NCBI GenBank assembly: GCA_029567325.1
Contig: JAKQLF010000180.1
Location: 1 to 36,724 of the forward strand
Direction: 5' to 3'
Origin: Bacteroidota bacterium
GTDB lineage: Bacteria > Bacteroidota > Bacteroidia > Chitinophagales > Saprospiraceae
Length of the DNA: 36,724 nucleotides
Shown here: piece by piece, positions 16,727 through 26,097 of the stretch
Position numbering within the stretch: position 1 is the stretch's first letter
Layout of the letters: each line of letters starts with the position of its first letter
The notes under the pieces: generated by a model
Told to the model about the DNA's origin: nothing
Databases searched by the model: none
What the model saw: only the letters and a program-made list of their open reading frames with translations
Translations under genes and position numbers: made by a program

Positions 16727-18655
16727 CTATGCAGCAGGGGTTTTGATGTTTAAATTGAGTGTAATCTGTGTTCCTTTTGTGCTTTGGATGTCAATGGTTC
16801 CTTTGAGTTTTTGGACAAAAGCATGAATCAGTTTATTGCCAAAACTATTGGATCCAAGAAATTGCTGAGAAGACATGCCACTTCCATCATCACTGATGAT
16901 AATGACCAATTTTCCTCCCATATTTTTGAGTTTAAAATAAACAGTCCCTGTTGCTCGATTGACAAATGCGTGCTTTAATGCATTACTAATCAACTCATTG
17001 GTAATCAATCCCAATGGAATCATAGTATCTACATCCAACATCACAGAGTCTATTTCCTTTTCAAGTTTAATAGCATCGTCATCTATATTGTAAGAATCAA
17101 ACAACTGATCCAGCAATGCTTCAAAATATTGTTTGGTCTCAATCTCAGTGAGGTTTTTTTCGGTATATAAATTTTGATGTATCAAAGCCATTGAGCTTAC
17201 CCTATTTTTACCTTCATTGATGGCTTCCAAAGCTATTTTATCAGAAATATAGTTGCTTTGCAGATTGAGCAAACTAGATACTACCTGCAAATTATTTTTT
17301 ACTCGGTGATGAATCTCTCTTAATAAAATATCCTTCTCTTGTAATGATTTTTCTATGGTCTGATTTTGCTTTTTAATTTCACCCTTTTGTTGAATATTTT
17401 TATAAAGTAAATAACCAAGAATGAATAATATGCCAGCCAAAAACCAAAGTCCAATTTTCTGAGCATTGACTTGTTTATTCTTAAGTTCTGTTACAATAGC
17501 TAATCGGTCAATTTCATCTTGCTTTTTGGTTGATTCATATTTTAGCTGAAGATCATTGATTTTTGCAATATTATTTTCTTGTTCAAGGCTATCTTCCATC
17601 ATTTTAAATGACTCCATATAGTCAAGGGCAAGTTTATAATTGCCCAATTCTTTGTGAACTTTATAACTCACCTCTGCCAGCATTTTACTTTGTTCGCGAT
17701 TGAGCGAAAGTGCCGCAGCTTTTGGTAAAAGCGATAGACCTTCCTGAGCTTTCCCCAATTTCACATAAGCGTCAATCAAAGAGATCATAGCATATGGTTT
17801 AAAAAGTGGAATATTTGAGGTCTCAGCTATAGACAAAGCCTCCAGAAAATTATTCTTGGCAAGATCATAACTTTCCAAATCAAAATGATTCAAGCCTTCA
17901 TTGTATTTGGCTATGAATTGCCCGGGTAAATCTTTGAATTTTTTGGCAGTTTCGAAGTACAATCTATTATAAACTATTGCGGAATCAGGCTTGCCCAATT
18001 GATCATATACATTTGCTAATTGATTATATACGCCCAATCTTTGTGGACTTTCAGAGGGAATTTGCTGGACGATTTCTTGAAGAACTGCGAGACTTTCTTT
18101 AAATCGTTCCTTATGTTTATAAATGGCCACCATTTGAATCTTGGAAGAAATGATCATAGCATCATCATTGATTTTTTCGTACAAGTCAATCGCTTCCAAG
18201 TTTGATTGAATGGCTAATTCTGTTCTTTTCTCTTCAATATAAATATCTGCCAATTTAAATTTTGCGGCAGCCATATCCTGAAAGATGTTTTTTTCTTTGC
18301 TAATTGCATAAAAAGCCTCTAAGTCTTGGATTGCCGCAGCATAATTCCCGTTATTCTTGTGGAGAATTCCTCTATGCAGATAAATCATTTCAGGATGATA
18401 ATTGGCTTTTTTATAAAAATCTTTTTCTTGTAATGCTTCCAGAAGAGCAAGACCCAGAATCGGGTTTACAATCTGTAAAGAATCTGAAATATGGAAAATA
18501 GATTTGATCTTTTGGGTATCGTTGAGTGTTTCTGATTGTGCAAATAATGCAGCTACTTCTCCTTGGCTTTGTGCCAATATTTGGTTTTGACTCGCCAAGC
18601 AAATCAACCAGAATATCATCACAAAGCTCAGACAACTTCTAAATAGGCGTGTCAT
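16727..18655 (-). CDS. Sensor histidine kinase with TPR repeats (HisKA_2 type)
   Basis: A 642-residue membrane kinase. After a signal peptide (MTRLFRSCLSFVMIFWLICL...) comes a long helical region of tetratricopeptide repeats (about residues 60-360), inferred to be periplasmic. A single transmembrane helix follows (about 402-420), then a short coiled coil. The HisKA_2 dimerisation/phosphotransfer domain has the H-box REIHHRVKNNLQVVSSLL (His449), and an HATPase domain follows with LITNELISNALKHAF and SDDGSGM. ATG at 18655 is preferred over a start 24 codons upstream because it begins the signal peptide. It forms an operon with a 47-aa ORF and a LuxR-type regulator. The stimulus is unknown. Confidence 0.9.
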   Translation of the reverse strand: MTRLFRSCLSFVMIFWLICLASQNQILAQSQGEVAALFAQSETLNDTQKIKSIFHISDSLQIVNPILGLALLEALQEKDFYKKANYHPEMIYLHRGILHKNNGNYAAAIQDLEAFYAISKEKNIFQDMAAAKFKLADIYIEEKRTELAIQSNLEAIDLYEKINDDAMIISSKIQMVAIYKHKERFKESLAVLQEIVQQIPSESPQRLGVYNQLANVYDQLGKPDSAIVYNRLYFETAKKFKDLPGQFIAKYNEGLNHFDLESYDLAKNNFLEALSIAETSNIPLFKPYAMISLIDAYVKLGKAQEGLSLLPKAAALSLNREQSKMLAEVSYKVHKELGNYKLALDYMESFKMMEDSLEQENNIAKINDLQLKYESTKKQDEIDRLAIVTELKNKQVNAQKIGLWFLAGILFILGYLLYKNIQQKGEIKKQNQTIEKSLQEKDILLREIHHRVKNNLQVVSSLLNLQSNYISDKIALEAINEGKNRVSSMALIHQNLYTEKNLTEIETKQYFEALLDQLFDSYNIDDDAIKLEKEIDSVMLDVDTMIPLGLITNELISNALKHAFVNRATGTVYFKLKNMGGKLVIIISDDGSGMSSQQFLGSNSFGNKLIHAFVQKLKGTIDIQSTKGTQITLNLNIKTPAA

Positions 18656-18791
18656 TTCCAATTCTTTTATCCTGTAAAAGTAGACTTTCTTTAAAGATGC
18701 ATAACCACACTTTTGGGTGAAATACAAGACATGTTTTGTTTTTGGATTATTTTTCTATAAATCCGAAAAATGTTGGCTAAAAACTGCAGAA

Positions 18792-20087
18792 TTATGACCA
18801 ATGAATGGTAAAGTTTGTGAGGCCATCATCATGCGTTTTCAAATTGAAGTTTGCTCCATGATTGTACAAAATTTCATTGATCAGCATGAGTCCGATGCCC
18901 TGTCCGTTTGACTTTGTTGAGAAAAAAGGAGTAAATATTTTTTCAGAATTCTCATCTGATATTCCCTCACCGTCATCAGTTATGGTCAAGTTTGCCTGTT
19001 CATCGACAGTGATCGTTACAGTACCATTTTGACCAATCGATTCTATGCCGTTTTTTATGATGTTGATGACAACTTGCTCGATCAAAATGGGATCAAGTAA
19101 TATCGATTGAGGGTTAGAAGCAAATTGGGTTTTGATGGCAATATTTTTGGTATGACAATCTTCCTGCACCAGATAAATACATCGTTTTATAAGTTCTACC
19201 ACCGATGTTTCCACCATGTTGGGTTTGGGCAATCTCAAAATTTGAGCAAAATTTTCCATAAAAGCCACCAAAGACTTATTGCGCTCCAATGCTACCGACA
19301 GGCTATGAATGTACAAATTTTTAGTCTCCTCATCGTTTTTGGGATCAAAGCCTCCCTCAATGACAGAGGTAATGATGGAGTTGATTGCACCGGAGGAATT
19401 ATTCATTTCGTGGGCCATCATGCGAATGACTTTACCATAGGCATCCTTTTGTATTTGCAAAATTTCATTGGTCAATTCGGTAATAAAAACGACTTCTTTA
19501 TAGAAACCTTGGTGAAATATGCGAATGTTGTGACACTTTACTTTGGTGCCTGGTTTTATTTCTATGATGGTGCCCAGCTCGTTGGTAGTTTTTATCAAAT
19601 TGTTTGTTTCCAACTTCAATTGGTAATGACCATTTACAGCCCAAACTAAATCCCCTAAAATAGCCTTTGCCTGCCCGTTAATTTGTTCTATCTGTTTATC
19701 AAAATCAAAAACGATGATGCCCAAGGGTGAATGCAAAATCATTTTTTGAAGAAAAAGCCCAAGTTCAGTGGCATTTACTTTTTCCTTGCGAAGTTTGTCG
19801 ATCATGGTATTATAAATGGCTATGATTTCATCTGTTTCCAGATTACCAACATCCCTGTATTTGACCGTGAAATCTTCGTCTTTGATGGCTGTCGCTCCAG
19901 TTTTCATGATTGTTGTACCTTCAGTGAGCTGTTTATAAAGGGAAAAGCCGTAAATTAAAAACCCAAATAGAAGGATCTCAATGATGAAAAAAGTCCACTT
20001 TCTATCTTTAAATTGGTACAATAAGCATGTAAGTGTTATTGCATGCAGTAGGATGATGAAAATGTAGTATTTCCATTTAAGACTCAT
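18792..20087 (-). CDS. Sensor histidine kinase of the efflux operon
   Basis: A 431-residue kinase with two N-terminal transmembrane helices (about 7-24 and 31-50) separated by only a few residues, so it has almost no periplasmic sensor. A HAMP-like linker and a PAS-like segment follow (about 115-200, HSPLGIIVFDFDKQIEQING). The HisKA H-box is RMMAHEMNNSSGAINS (His226), and the HATPase domain has VVINIIKNGIESI, TDDGEGIS and GQGIGLMLINEIL. It starts 11 bases inside the end of the sigma54-type response regulator gene, so the two are coupled and form an NtrB/NtrC- or AtoS/AtoC-like pair. It is the last gene of the efflux operon. The missing periplasmic domain suggests sensing in the membrane or cytoplasm. 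Confidence 0.9.
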   Translation of the reverse strand: MSLKWKYYIFIILLHAITLTCLLYQFKDRKWTFFIIEILLFGFLIYGFSLYKQLTEGTTIMKTGATAIKDEDFTVKYRDVGNLETDEIIAIYNTMIDKLRKEKVNATELGLFLQKMILHSPLGIIVFDFDKQIEQINGQAKAILGDLVWAVNGHYQLKLETNNLIKTTNELGTIIEIKPGTKVKCHNIRIFHQGFYKEVVFITELTNEILQIQKDAYGKVIRMMAHEMNNSSGAINSIITSVIEGGFDPKNDEETKNLYIHSLSVALERNKSLVAFMENFAQILRLPKPNMVETSVVELIKRCIYLVQEDCHTKNIAIKTQFASNPQSILLDPILIEQVVINIIKNGIESIGQNGTVTITVDEQANLTITDDGEGISDENSEKIFTPFFSTKSNGQGIGLMLINEILYNHGANFNLKTHDDGLTNFTIHWS

Positions 20088-21435
20088 GTGGAATATTATA
20101 CTTTTCTAATCGTCTGTATAAAGCACTTCTGGTAATCCCCAATGCCTTTGCCGTCGGGCTGATGGAGTGATTGTGTTTTGCCAATGCTTTTTGGATCATG
20201 GCAATTTCCATTTCTTTTAAATTTAGTGCCCCTTTATCCTTATCAGCTCTGTTGTTTTCAACAAACATTTGTTTCATGAAATCTTCCCTTTTCAGCGTTT
20301 TTTTTCCCTGATTTAGGATCAAAGTGCGTTCTACTTCATTTTTCAATTGCCTGATATTACCAGGATATTCTTGTCTCTGCAGGTACTTTATGGCTTCTTC
20401 CTCCACAAAAGGTTGGTCAATATCGTAAACATCAGAAGTGTTTTTTACAAAATGTTTAACCAACAATGGGATGTCCTCAACCCTTTCACGCAAAGGAGGT
20501 ATGTGTAGTGGAATGAGATTGATTCTATAATATAAATCTTCTCTGAAACTACCTTGATAAACCATTGACTGTAAGTCTTTATTGGTGGCACTGATCAATC
20601 GCGCATTAAGGTTCATAGTTTTACTACTCCCTAATACTTCATATTTTTTTTCTTGTAACACCCTCAGCAACTTCACTTGATTCTCCAAAGGTAATTCCCC
20701 AATTTCATCCAGAAATAATGTCCCACCATTGGACATCGTAAATCTTCCTATTCGCTCCGTAAATGCATCGGTAAATGCCCCTTTGACGTGCCCAAAAAGC
20801 TCACTTTCCAAAAGTGAAGTATTGATACCGCCCAAATTTGTTTTTACAAATGGACCATTGGCTCTTTTGCTATTTGCATGAATAAGCTCTGCAATAAGTT
20901 CTTTTCCCGTACCACTTTCACCAGTGATCAAAATATTGGCATCTGTATTTGCAACTTGTTTTGAAAGCGTGATCAATTCTAGGATGGATGCAGATCCTCC
21001 AATAATTACAGGTTGATCAGTATCCACATTTGTGGAATCATGAGTCGTCACTTTTGACAAAAGATAATTGACTGATGTTACCAATTGATCATTCTCCCAA
21101 GGTTTGGCCAAAAAATCCCCAGCCCCTAGTTTCATACCTTCTACTGCCAGTTGTACCGTTGCCCATCCCGTAAGTAATATGATGGGCAATGTTGGTTTCA
21201 ATGTTTTGAATTTTCCCAATAATTTCAATCCCTGAATGCCAGAGGTATCAATGGTGAAATTCATATCCAAGAGCACAATATCAGGTTTGAAATTTTCAAA
21301 TAATTCCAATGCTTCTACTGGCATATGAGCAAAAGTTACTTCAAAGTTTTTCCTTTGGAACAATAGTTTGATGCTAGAACAAACTGCTCTATCATCGTCT
21401 ACAACCAACATTTTTAATTTGCGCGCTTCACTCAT
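20077..21435 (-). CDS. Sigma54-dependent response regulator (NtrC/AtoC family)
   Basis: A 452-residue activator. Domains: receiver (1-125; acidic DDD 13-15, phospho-acceptor Asp57, Lys111); AAA+ domain (about 143-375) with Walker A GESGTGKE (172-179), sigma54-contact loop GAFTDA (219-224) and Walker B LFLDE (240-244); C-terminal Fis-type HTH (about 425-447, [20 protein letters not shown]). The contact loop has D instead of the second G of canonical GAFTGA, a substitution seen in other family members. An ATG at 21435 is chosen over a TTG three codons earlier. It lies 15 bases after the second permease gene and overlaps the kinase gene by 11 bases. It probably activates its own operon through the sites at 27445-27476. 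Confidence 0.93.
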   Translation of the reverse strand: MSEARKLKMLVVDDDRAVCSSIKLLFQRKNFEVTFAHMPVEALELFENFKPDIVLLDMNFTIDTSGIQGLKLLGKFKTLKPTLPIILLTGWATVQLAVEGMKLGAGDFLAKPWENDQLVTSVNYLLSKVTTHDSTNVDTDQPVIIGGSASILELITLSKQVANTDANILITGESGTGKELIAELIHANSKRANGPFVKTNLGGINTSLLESELFGHVKGAFTDAFTERIGRFTMSNGGTLFLDEIGELPLENQVKLLRVLQEKKYEVLGSSKTMNLNARLISATNKDLQSMVYQGSFREDLYYRINLIPLHIPPLRERVEDIPLLVKHFVKNTSDVYDIDQPFVEEEAIKYLQRQEYPGNIRQLKNEVERTLILNQGKKTLKREDFMKQMFVENNRADKDKGALNLKEMEIAMIQKALAKHNHSISPTAKALGITRSALYRRLEKYNIPHES

Positions 21436-21450
21436 TTCGTACAAAGGTAA

Positions 21451-22614
21451 TCAGTCTTCATGTAATGCAGTAGCAGGATGAATTTCGGATGCTTGCCTAC
21501 TTGGATAAACAGTGCATAAAATCACAATACCAAGAATGCTACAGAAGGCCCAAAAGATTGCCCGATAGAAAATATCACTTTCCATTGGTATTAATTTTAA
21601 AATTGGAACTTGGATGGCAAAAACTACACCCAAAAAGAGTGCAATTGATACCAATATAACCATTTCTAAAACCAATTGTGTTGTAATATCTGTACTGTGA
21701 GCACCGAGAGCCCTTCTCAACCCTATTTCACTTCGTCGTTTCTGTATACTGTACCATAATAAACCAAATAATCCCAAGGCAATATTCAAACATAAAAAGC
21801 CACAAAGTGCAAGTAAAAAAACCATGGCAGTCCAACTCCCTCTACTATTTTCGATCCGCATTTCGTCCAAATCTTGAATTACCGATCTATTATTTCCTGT
21901 GATACTTTCCACTACTTTAATGATGTTTTCCTGGTAAGCAGCTGGAGTTCCAGGTTTCATTTTTAAAATTAAATTACTCAAATAGATATGTCCTGGTCGA
22001 TCGTAGAAAAACCCAGAGCTATAGGGCTCTTCAAATTCATTACGATATTTATAGTCTTTAATAATACCTATTATTTTCTTTTTACCGCTGAACAAAATGG
22101 TACTATCAACCATATTTTGATTGGGATAATAAAGATCGATAAATTCTTGATTGACGATCATTGATTCCACAGGTTGGAGCTCTTCTCCTTCTTCAAACCA
22201 ACGCCCCCCAACCATTTCAATATCCAGAGCTTTCCCAATATTGGCATCAGCTCTGCTATACCTCATTTCAATTTCAAAACCTGCATCGTCATCACCCGTT
22301 TGTGACCAAGATCCTCCAAAGGGATAAACACTATTGATCAAACCAGCCTCCATAACATTTGGGTCACTGGCTAAAGTTTTCTTCAATAATGGATACATTG
22401 TCGATGCCTTGGTCGAATCAACATCCCTACCATCCACTAAAACCAACCATCGGTTTTCTGTTGAAAAACCTGGAACTCTTCCATAATTGTCCATATTTTT
22501 GATTACATAGCTATACACTGCAAACAGTGCAAGAAATGCCAAGAATATTTCAATCAATAGCAAAAGGTTACTGGTTTTTTTATTCCACAGCAGCACAAAG
22601 ATCTGTCGTATCAT
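21451..22614 (-). CDS. ABC transporter permease, FtsX/MacB type (second)
   Basis: A 387-residue inner-membrane protein with the MacB/FtsX layout. It has one N-terminal transmembrane helix (about 17-39) and a large periplasmic domain (about 45-255). Three C-terminal helices follow, with the RRSEIGLRRALGA cytoplasmic segment between the first two, near 295-310. It probably pairs with the preceding permease as a heterodimer served by the ABC ATPase. Its ATG overlaps the stop of the first permease by 4 bases (ATGA). Substrate unknown. Confidence 0.88.
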   Translation of the reverse strand: MIRQIFVLLWNKKTSNLLLLIEIFLAFLALFAVYSYVIKNMDNYGRVPGFSTENRWLVLVDGRDVDSTKASTMYPLLKKTLASDPNVMEAGLINSVYPFGGSWSQTGDDDAGFEIEMRYSRADANIGKALDIEMVGGRWFEEGEELQPVESMIVNQEFIDLYYPNQNMVDSTILFSGKKKIIGIIKDYKYRNEFEEPYSSGFFYDRPGHIYLSNLILKMKPGTPAAYQENIIKVVESITGNNRSVIQDLDEMRIENSRGSWTAMVFLLALCGFLCLNIALGLFGLLWYSIQKRRSEIGLRRALGAHSTDITTQLVLEMVILVSIALFLGVVFAIQVPILKLIPMESDIFYRAIFWAFCSILGIVILCTVYPSRQASEIHPATALHED

Positions 22615-23927
22615 AGTTGTTTGGATTTTAAAGATGTAACAATGTGGCTCTTTGAGATGATGTATGCCGGCATAACACCTGACAACAACCCAAAAAACAA
22701 GGTTGCCAACAAAGAGTAAAAGAAAAAGGTGGGCGATACAGATAACTCCATTTCATTGAGCAAGCCACTGGTATTGATGTAATAAATGGCCATCAATGCC
22801 ATTATTAAACCAATGGCCCCTCCGAGCAAAGTTTGTATCACGTTTTCAAAAATGTACTGATATAGGATGTGGTTATCTGTAGCGCCAAATGCTTTTCGCA
22901 CCCCAATTTCACTTGATCTATCCATGATGCGACTTACGTTGAGATTTACGAGATTTAGCAAAGGCAGCAAGATAAAAAACGCCAAAATGCCTATCAATAT
23001 GTATTTAAGGATATTATACGCCTTTGTTGGGTCCTCTGAAAAATCAAAATCAGATGCGAACATCTCTTTGTAAGTCATAGGATTCACAATCAATTCATTG
23101 TATTTCTCTGGATCTTGAAATGGTATTTTGGTAGCTGCAAATAATACATCTTTTTTTATGAGATCCACAGGCCCTTTTGCTATTAAAATACAATTGCCAA
23201 AGTAAAAATTGTCGGCACCTTCTTCATACAGACTTTCACTTGCAAATACATTTTGATTAAACAGTCTGTTTTTGGGTTTTGGTGTTTCAACTACTCCAAC
23301 GATTTTGAAATCCTGATTATCAAAATCAATGCTTTGTCCAACCACATTTTCGGTTTTGCCAAATAGTTTTATCGCCAATTTACTAGTAATGACGATGTTG
23401 TGTTTGCTTTGTTTGTTGTCATTTTCATCCAGCAATCTTCCTTCAAGAATTTTGTAGTCCAAAATATCAAAGTAATTTGGTCCGATATAGGAGACAGAAA
23501 TGGAAACTTTCTGATTGTTCCTATACAAATCAAAATTGTTTCCTCTCGATGCAAAGCTCACGAGTTTTGTGCTCGACAATTTAAATAAATAATCTTCAAT
23601 CACTCGTCTACTCAGGTCGCTTATAGAATTACTTTGGCCAGCACTTTTAACGTCATATGTGGTATCAATTTTTGTCAAGCCATTTACAATGGTTGTATCA
23701 TACTTTGGAATACTGTCAAAATACTCTTTTCTTAATTTTATATTAGGCACAATGACCAATTCCTTGACATTGCTCAATGGCTGCGTTGCGGCAAATTGTG
23801 AATTTAAATAAGACACGATCAACATCAAAACCATTAAGGTAAAACTGATGCCAAATAAGCTGATAAAGGTAAAAAACTTCCTTCGCAGCATCACCCGCAG
23901 CGCCAATTTGAAATAATTTAATATCAT
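22611..23927 (-). CDS. ABC transporter permease, FtsX/MacB type (first)
   Basis: A 438-residue inner-membrane permease. It has an N-terminal helix (about 18-40, FFTFISLFGISFTLMVLMLI), a periplasmic MacB-like core (about 45-305; SVSYIGPNYFDILDYKILEG, IVITSKLAIKLFG, IVGVVE) and three C-terminal helices with RSSEIGVRKAFGA. It is coupled by overlap to the second permease and lies 21 bases after the ATPase gene. Together with HlyD and TolC it forms a tripartite exporter comparable to MacAB-TolC. Confidence 0.9.
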   Translation of the reverse strand: MILNYFKLALRVMLRRKFFTFISLFGISFTLMVLMLIVSYLNSQFAATQPLSNVKELVIVPNIKLRKEYFDSIPKYDTTIVNGLTKIDTTYDVKSAGQSNSISDLSRRVIEDYLFKLSSTKLVSFASRGNNFDLYRNNQKVSISVSYIGPNYFDILDYKILEGRLLDENDNKQSKHNIVITSKLAIKLFGKTENVVGQSIDFDNQDFKIVGVVETPKPKNRLFNQNVFASESLYEEGADNFYFGNCILIAKGPVDLIKKDVLFAATKIPFQDPEKYNELIVNPMTYKEMFASDFDFSEDPTKAYNILKYILIGILAFFILLPLLNLVNLNVSRIMDRSSEIGVRKAFGATDNHILYQYIFENVIQTLLGGAIGLIMALMAIYYINTSGLLNEMELSVSPTFFFYSLLATLFFGLLSGVMPAYIISKSHIVTSLKSKQL

Positions 23928-23948
23928 GATTATCTTTTAATTGGTTAA

Positions 23949-24614
23949 TTATTGAACCTGGCTTCCATCATACAATCTTACCAAACGATGTGTCATATTG
24001 GCCATGTTTTCATCGTGTGTGACCATGACAATGGTAGTTTGCTTTTCTGTATTTAATCGCAGTAATATTTCCATTACTTCATTGCCCATAACACTGTCCA
24101 AGTTTCCAGTTGGTTCATCAGCAAGGATGATGGAAGGCTCACCTACGATGGCACGAGCGATAGCCACTCGTTGTTTTTGTCCACCAGAAAGTTGATTTGG
24201 ATAATGATCTACCCTATTACTCAGACCAACACTTTCCAAAGCTGTTTTAGCCAAAGATTTTCTTTGCGAAGCTGACATTTTACGATAAATCAAAGGCAAC
24301 TCTACATTATCAATGACAGACAGGTCAGGGATCAAATGAAAGCTTTGGAAAATAAAGCCCAAATGCTGATTGCGATATTTGGCCATTGCTTTACTATTAT
24401 AGTCAGAAATTTGTTGGCCATTGATGACCAACTTGCCAGAACTTGGTTCGTCCAGCAGGCCCATAATGTTTAGCAAAGTACTTTTGCCACAGCCAGAAGG
24501 ACCCATGATGGATAAAAACTCACCCTTATCTATGGATAAATTGATATCATTCAAGGCTGTTGTTTCGATAGTAGAGGTTCGATATACCTTATTCAGATTT
24601 TGAAGTTGGATCAT
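23949..24614 (-). CDS. ABC transporter ATP-binding protein, MacB/LolD type
   Basis: A 221-residue ATPase that powers the two FtsX-type permeases. Walker A is GPSGCGKST (38-46), the Q-loop FIFQSFHLIPDLS (88-100), the signature LSGGQ (142-146), Walker B IILADEP (162-168) with the D-loop GNLDS, and the H-loop MVTHDE. The full-length domain has no extra fusion. Close to LolD and the MacB ATPase domain; the operon context points to the MacB-like exporter. Confidence 0.94.
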   Translation of the reverse strand: MIQLQNLNKVYRTSTIETTALNDINLSIDKGEFLSIMGPSGCGKSTLLNIMGLLDEPSSGKLVINGQQISDYNSKAMAKYRNQHLGFIFQSFHLIPDLSVIDNVELPLIYRKMSASQRKSLAKTALESVGLSNRVDHYPNQLSGGQKQRVAIARAIVGEPSIILADEPTGNLDSVMGNEVMEILLRLNTEKQTTIVMVTHDENMANMTHRLVRLYDGSQVQ

Positions 24615-24639
24615 GATTTATAAAGTTTATTTTTGAAAA

Positions 24640-26097
24640 TTAATTTTGTATTTTTTGATTGGTAACAAAGTCAAATGAAGTCAACATTCTGATGCCATAA
24701 TATGCATCCCAATATCTAGCAACTGACATCACGTAATCGCGCTTGGATCGGTCTTTATCAGCCTGAGCTATCGTAAGATCGGTAAGCGCAATGTTTCCTA
24801 ATATGTATCGCTGGTTGGAGATTTCAAATCTTTGTGTTGCATTTTCCATGATCTTTTTTTGAATGTCAACTTCATCTTGCAATACATTGAAAGCCTGCAC
24901 TACCCTTTTCACATTGTTGACAATTACAGCTTTTGATTGTGAAATTTGCGTATTAACCAATTCCTTTTGCAGACTTGCAATTTTTACCGCTTCTTTTTTC
25001 CTACCCCAATTGACTATTGGAATGTCAACACCTACGCTGATTTGCCTTTCTCCATAAGGATCCTGGTAGATGTCAGATAAGGTCGTGGACCCTCTGGCTA
25101 GACCAAAAGAAGCACGCAAAGACATCTGCAAACCATTGTCTACACTAGCCTTTTTGATATCTCTATCGGCTTGAATGAGTTGCTGAGCAAAAGTTTCCAA
25201 ATTAAAATTATTGGCCAATGCATGTTCTACAGCTTGTTCTTCATCGACATACAATCTTGGTAAAGGCTCTGGCAATTCCAATCTCACTGTATCATTTTGA
25301 CTGTAGTCTTTTGCTAGAAAATTATCGAGGTCCATCAACCTATTCTGGAATTGGGTGGTAAACTGTATTTTACTCAATTTTGCACTGGCTAGCGCATTTT
25401 CTAGTTGCAACTTTTCATCCATCGATAGTTTGCCCAATAGGTAACGCTCATTGGCAATGGTCACTAATTTTTCGTTTATGATTTCGTTTGTTATTGCAAT
25501 TTCAAGATTTGAAGAAGCCAAAAGTGCATCAATAAAAAGTGACGCAGCTGTTCTCTTTACGTTTTCAATATCAAAGTTTATCTTCTTTGCAGCGATGCCT
25601 AAGCTGAGGGCATTGATTTTTTGTTCCCATTTGATGCTGTTGAATCCGAATATGGGTTGTATGATTCCGACCCTCAAAGGAATACCGTTGAATGATTGAT
25701 ATTTGGAAGTAAAATCATCGAATCTTTGCAAATCTGACTGCACGAAAACGGTACCACCAGTGTAGGAGATTTGTTGGCTTCCATACAAGGATAATGCGGC
25801 ATTGTTTTGAGAAATAGGTCTAAATAAAATAGATCCGTTTGGTTGAGTAATTCCCCGAGAAGTATTGATATAATCTGGTAAAGAAACCGACAACCCAATT
25901 TGAGGTTTCAATGAAGTTTTGAAAAAAGCAAAATTGTGTTCAGAGATTTTTAGTTGAATGTCAGCAACTTTCATATCATACGAAGTCTCAATTGCCTGAT
26001 TTACAACCTCATCCATCGTCAACAATTGTGGAATTTGGGCTTCAACCAAACCATTCATTAATAAAAGGGCAACAAGTAAAATATAAGACTTGATCAT
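24640..26097 (-). CDS. TolC-family outer-membrane efflux protein
   Basis: A 485-residue outer-membrane channel component with a signal peptide (MIKSYILLVALLLMNGLVEAQ). The two outer-membrane-efflux-protein halves each carry long coiled helices (for example around 170-260 and 365-455, with the LGNIALTDLTIAQADKDRSK repeat-end motif). Its ATG overlaps the HlyD stop by 4 bases (ATGA), and it precedes the ATPase gene by 25 bases. It acts as the outer-membrane exit duct for the exporter. Confidence 0.9.
   Translation of the reverse strand: MIKSYILLVALLLMNGLVEAQIPQLLTMDEVVNQAIETSYDMKVADIQLKISEHNFAFFKTSLKPQIGLSVSLPDYINTSRGITQPNGSILFRPISQNNAALSLYGSQQISYTGGTVFVQSDLQRFDDFTSKYQSFNGIPLRVGIIQPIFGFNSIKWEQKINALSLGIAAKKINFDIENVKRTAASLFIDALLASSNLEIAITNEIINEKLVTIANERYLLGKLSMDEKLQLENALASAKLSKIQFTTQFQNRLMDLDNFLAKDYSQNDTVRLELPEPLPRLYVDEEQAVEHALANNFNLETFAQQLIQADRDIKKASVDNGLQMSLRASFGLARGSTTLSDIYQDPYGERQISVGVDIPIVNWGRKKEAVKIASLQKELVNTQISQSKAVIVNNVKRVVQAFNVLQDEVDIQKKIMENATQRFEISNQRYILGNIALTDLTIAQADKDRSKRDYVMSVARYWDAYYGIRMLTSFDFVTNQKIQN

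Noticed and set aside
19107-19649. 180-codon plus-strand ORF opposite the histidine kinase gene
   Set aside because: It is antisense to the kinase domains with all their motifs; no independent coding evidence.
20212-20217. GAFTDA substitution as a sign that the NtrC-type regulator does not use sigma54
   Set aside because: The coordinates here are nominal (the loop is residues 219-224 of the regulator). G-to-D at this place occurs in other family members and the AAA+ motifs are intact, so loss of sigma54 contact is not supported.
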